DNA of 10,213 nt from Saccoglossus kowalevskii (Eukaryota > Hemichordata > Enteropneusta > Harrimaniidae): assembly GCF_000003605.2 (NCBI RefSeq), contig NW_003121200.1, positions 1 through 10,213 of the forward strand, written 5' to 3'. Within the stretch, counting starts at the first letter, position 1. The number at the start of each line of letters is the position of its first letter. Under the pieces are notes generated by a model that was given only the letters and a program-made list of their open reading frames with translations, was not told the DNA's origin and did no database searches. Position numbers and translations under genes: made by a program. Positions 8,743 to 10,213 of this stretch are shown here, piece after piece.

Positions 8743-10213
8743 TGAAACTTACTTAACACTGATCAGCCAACTGTGTGCCATTTCAATTGTTGAAACTTAC
8801 TTTACACTGATCAGCAAACTGTGTGCCATTTCAATAGCTGAAACTTATTTTACACTGATCAGCAAACTGTGTTTCATTTTAATGGCTGAAACTTACTTTA
8901 CACTGATCAGCAAACTGTGTGTCATTTCAATGGTTGAAACTTACTTTAACACTGATCAGAAAAGTCTGTATTATTTCAATGGTTGTAAACTTACTTAACA
9001 ATGATCAGCAAACTGTGTGCCATTTGAATGATTGAAACTTACTTTAACACTGATCAGCAAACTGTGTGTCATTTTAATGGCTGAAACTTACTTTACACTG
9101 ATCAGCAAACTGTGTGCCATTTCAATAGTTGAAACTTATTTTACACTGATCAGCAAACTGTGTTTCATTTTAATGGCTGAAACTTACTTTACTCTGATCA
9201 GCAAACTGTGTGTCATTTCAATGGTTGAAACTTACTTTAACACTGATCAGAAAAGTCTGTATTATTTCAATGGTTGTAAACTTACTTTACAATGATCAGC
9301 AAACTGTGTGCCATTTCAATGGTTGAAAGCTTACTTTACACTGATCAGGAAACTTTGTGTCATTTCAATGGTTGAAAATTACTTTAACACTGATCAGGAA
9401 AGTCTGTGTTATTTCAATGGTTGAAACTTACTTTAACACTGATCAGCAAACTGTGTGTCATTTCAATGGTTGAAACTTACTTTACACTGATCTGCTAACT
9501 GTGTGTCTTTTCAATGATTGAAACTTACTTTACATTGATCATGAAAGTCTGTGTTATTTCAATGGTTGAAACTTATCTTACACCAATCAGCAAACTGTGT
9601 GTCATTTCAAAGGTTGAAACCTACTTTACACTGATCAGCAAACTGTGTATCATTTCAATGGTTGAAACTTTCTTTATACTGATCAGAAAAGTCTGTGTTA
9701 TTTCAATGGTTAAAAGCTTACTTGACAATGATCAGCAAACTCTGTGCCATTTCAATGGTTGAAACTTACTTTTACACTGATCAGAAAAGTCTGTGTTTTT
9801 TCAATGTTTGAAAGCTTACTTTACAATGATCAGCAAACTGTGTGTCATTTCAATGGTTGAAACTTACTTTAACACTGATCCGCCAACTGTGTGTCATTTC
9901 AATGGCTGAAACTTACTTTACACTGATCAGCAAACTGTGTGTCATTTCATTGGTTGAAACTTACTTAACACATTCAGCAAACTGTGTGTCATTTCAATGG
10001 TTGAAACTTACTTTAACACTGATCAGAAAAGTCTGTGTTTTTTCAATGATTGAAACTTTACACTGATCAGCAAACAATGTGTCATTTCAATGATTGAAAC
10101 TTTAACACTGATCAGCAAACTGTGTTCCATTTCAATGGTTTGAAACTTACTTTACACTGATCAGCAAACTGTGTGTAATTTCAATGATTGAAACTTTAAC
10201 ACTGATCAGTAAA
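8743..10213. repeat. 1441-bp-class higher-order repeat, copy 2 (cut by window end)
   Basis: It repeats 7302-8742 in the same orientation and runs to the window edge; its last partial monomer (10189 on) corresponds to the monomer at 8702. Between about 9316 and 9490 it carries other monomers than copy 1: AAAGCTTAC with GATCAGGAAACTTTG at 9324, TGAAAATTAC with GATCAGGAAAG at 9373, and a plain unit at 9422. The monomers at 9373 and 9422 equal those at 1156 and 1205. Copy 1 instead has TGAAACTTTC and an AAAAGTCTGTG unit at 7883-7980. Confidence 0.9.

Larger units (their letters stand above)
1..10213. repeat. 48/49-bp tandem satellite array filling the window
   Basis: The sequence is a continuous head-to-tail array of about 211 monomers and a partial one from 10189. 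The commonest monomers are 48 bp (TTTACACTG form) and 49 bp (TTTAACACTG form); deletion and insertion variants range from 41 to 53 bp, and one fused unit is 73 bp. Each monomer has, in order, TGAAACTTAC, the palindrome CTGATCAG, CAAACTGTGTGTCA and TTTCAATGGT. Most differences are shared variants such as GATCCGC, GATCTGC, GTGTGCC, AATAGC and AAAGCTTAC, which recur in the same order at distant places. That is the mark of block duplication and unequal exchange rather than independent mutation. All monomers have the same orientation. No unique flank is present, so the true length and chromosomal setting are unknown. I do not recognise this as a named satellite family. Confidence 0.98.

Noticed and set aside
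1-10213. CRISPR array (regular repeats of about 48 bp)
   Set aside because: There are no unique spacers: the whole period is repeated, and variation is by block duplication rather than spacer replacement. No cas gene or leader is visible.
1-10213. Centromeric satellite with CENP-B box
   Set aside because: The consensus has no CpG and so cannot contain the TTCG and CGGG core of the CENP-B box. Centromere identity cannot be judged from sequence alone.
1-10213. Transposon or virus-derived sequence within the array
   Set aside because: No stretch departs from the monomer pattern. There are no terminal repeats, target-site duplications or coding remnants.

Overview
The whole 10,213-base window is one uninterrupted head-to-tail tandem array of a short satellite (minisatellite-size) repeat. 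I count about 211 complete monomers plus a 25-base partial one at the right edge. Both edges cut through the array, so it continues beyond the window on both sides. I see no unique sequence, protein-coding gene, RNA gene, transposon, promoter or CRISPR array. The basic monomer is 48 bp (a 49-bp form has one extra A), about 35% G+C, with no CpG in the consensus. It runs: TGAAACTTACTTTACA, then CTGATCAG, then CAAACTGTGTGTCA, then TTTCAATGGT.

The open reading frames on the + strand come from the period. 48 bp is exactly 16 codons, so runs of 48-bp monomers stay open in one frame and read as repeats of MVETYFTLISKLCVIS. Each 49-bp monomer shifts the frame and leads to the TGA at the start of the next monomer. 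The minus strand and the other two plus frames have a stop in every consensus monomer. I therefore annotate no CDS.

The structure of interest is higher-order. Monomer variants are not randomly mixed but recur in fixed order, which shows that multi-monomer blocks were duplicated. (1) 99-1085 matches 5900-7425, and the 5949-7020 part is itself a tandem duplication of about 535 bp. (2) 1994-3145 is a tandem duplication of 571 bp (12 monomers) with one mismatch. (3) 1461-2003 recurs at 3229-3771 (shift 1768) with one mismatch. (4) 3838-5899 is a more diverged mid-array stretch with isolated partial copies and a fused 73-bp monomer. (5) 7302-8742 (1441 bp, 30 monomers) is followed directly by a second copy running from 8743 to the window end, with a replaced patch of about 150 bp and a nested 291-bp duplication. 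A cluster of one-base homopolymer changes lies at 8461-8710.

The organism cannot be named from this sequence. A CpG-free, A+T-rich, multi-kilobase satellite with nested higher-order repeats suggests a eukaryotic nuclear genome. The CpG scarcity with plentiful TG/CA would fit a CpG-methylating animal such as a vertebrate, but that is inference. Nothing visible says whether the array is centromeric, subtelomeric or interstitial.
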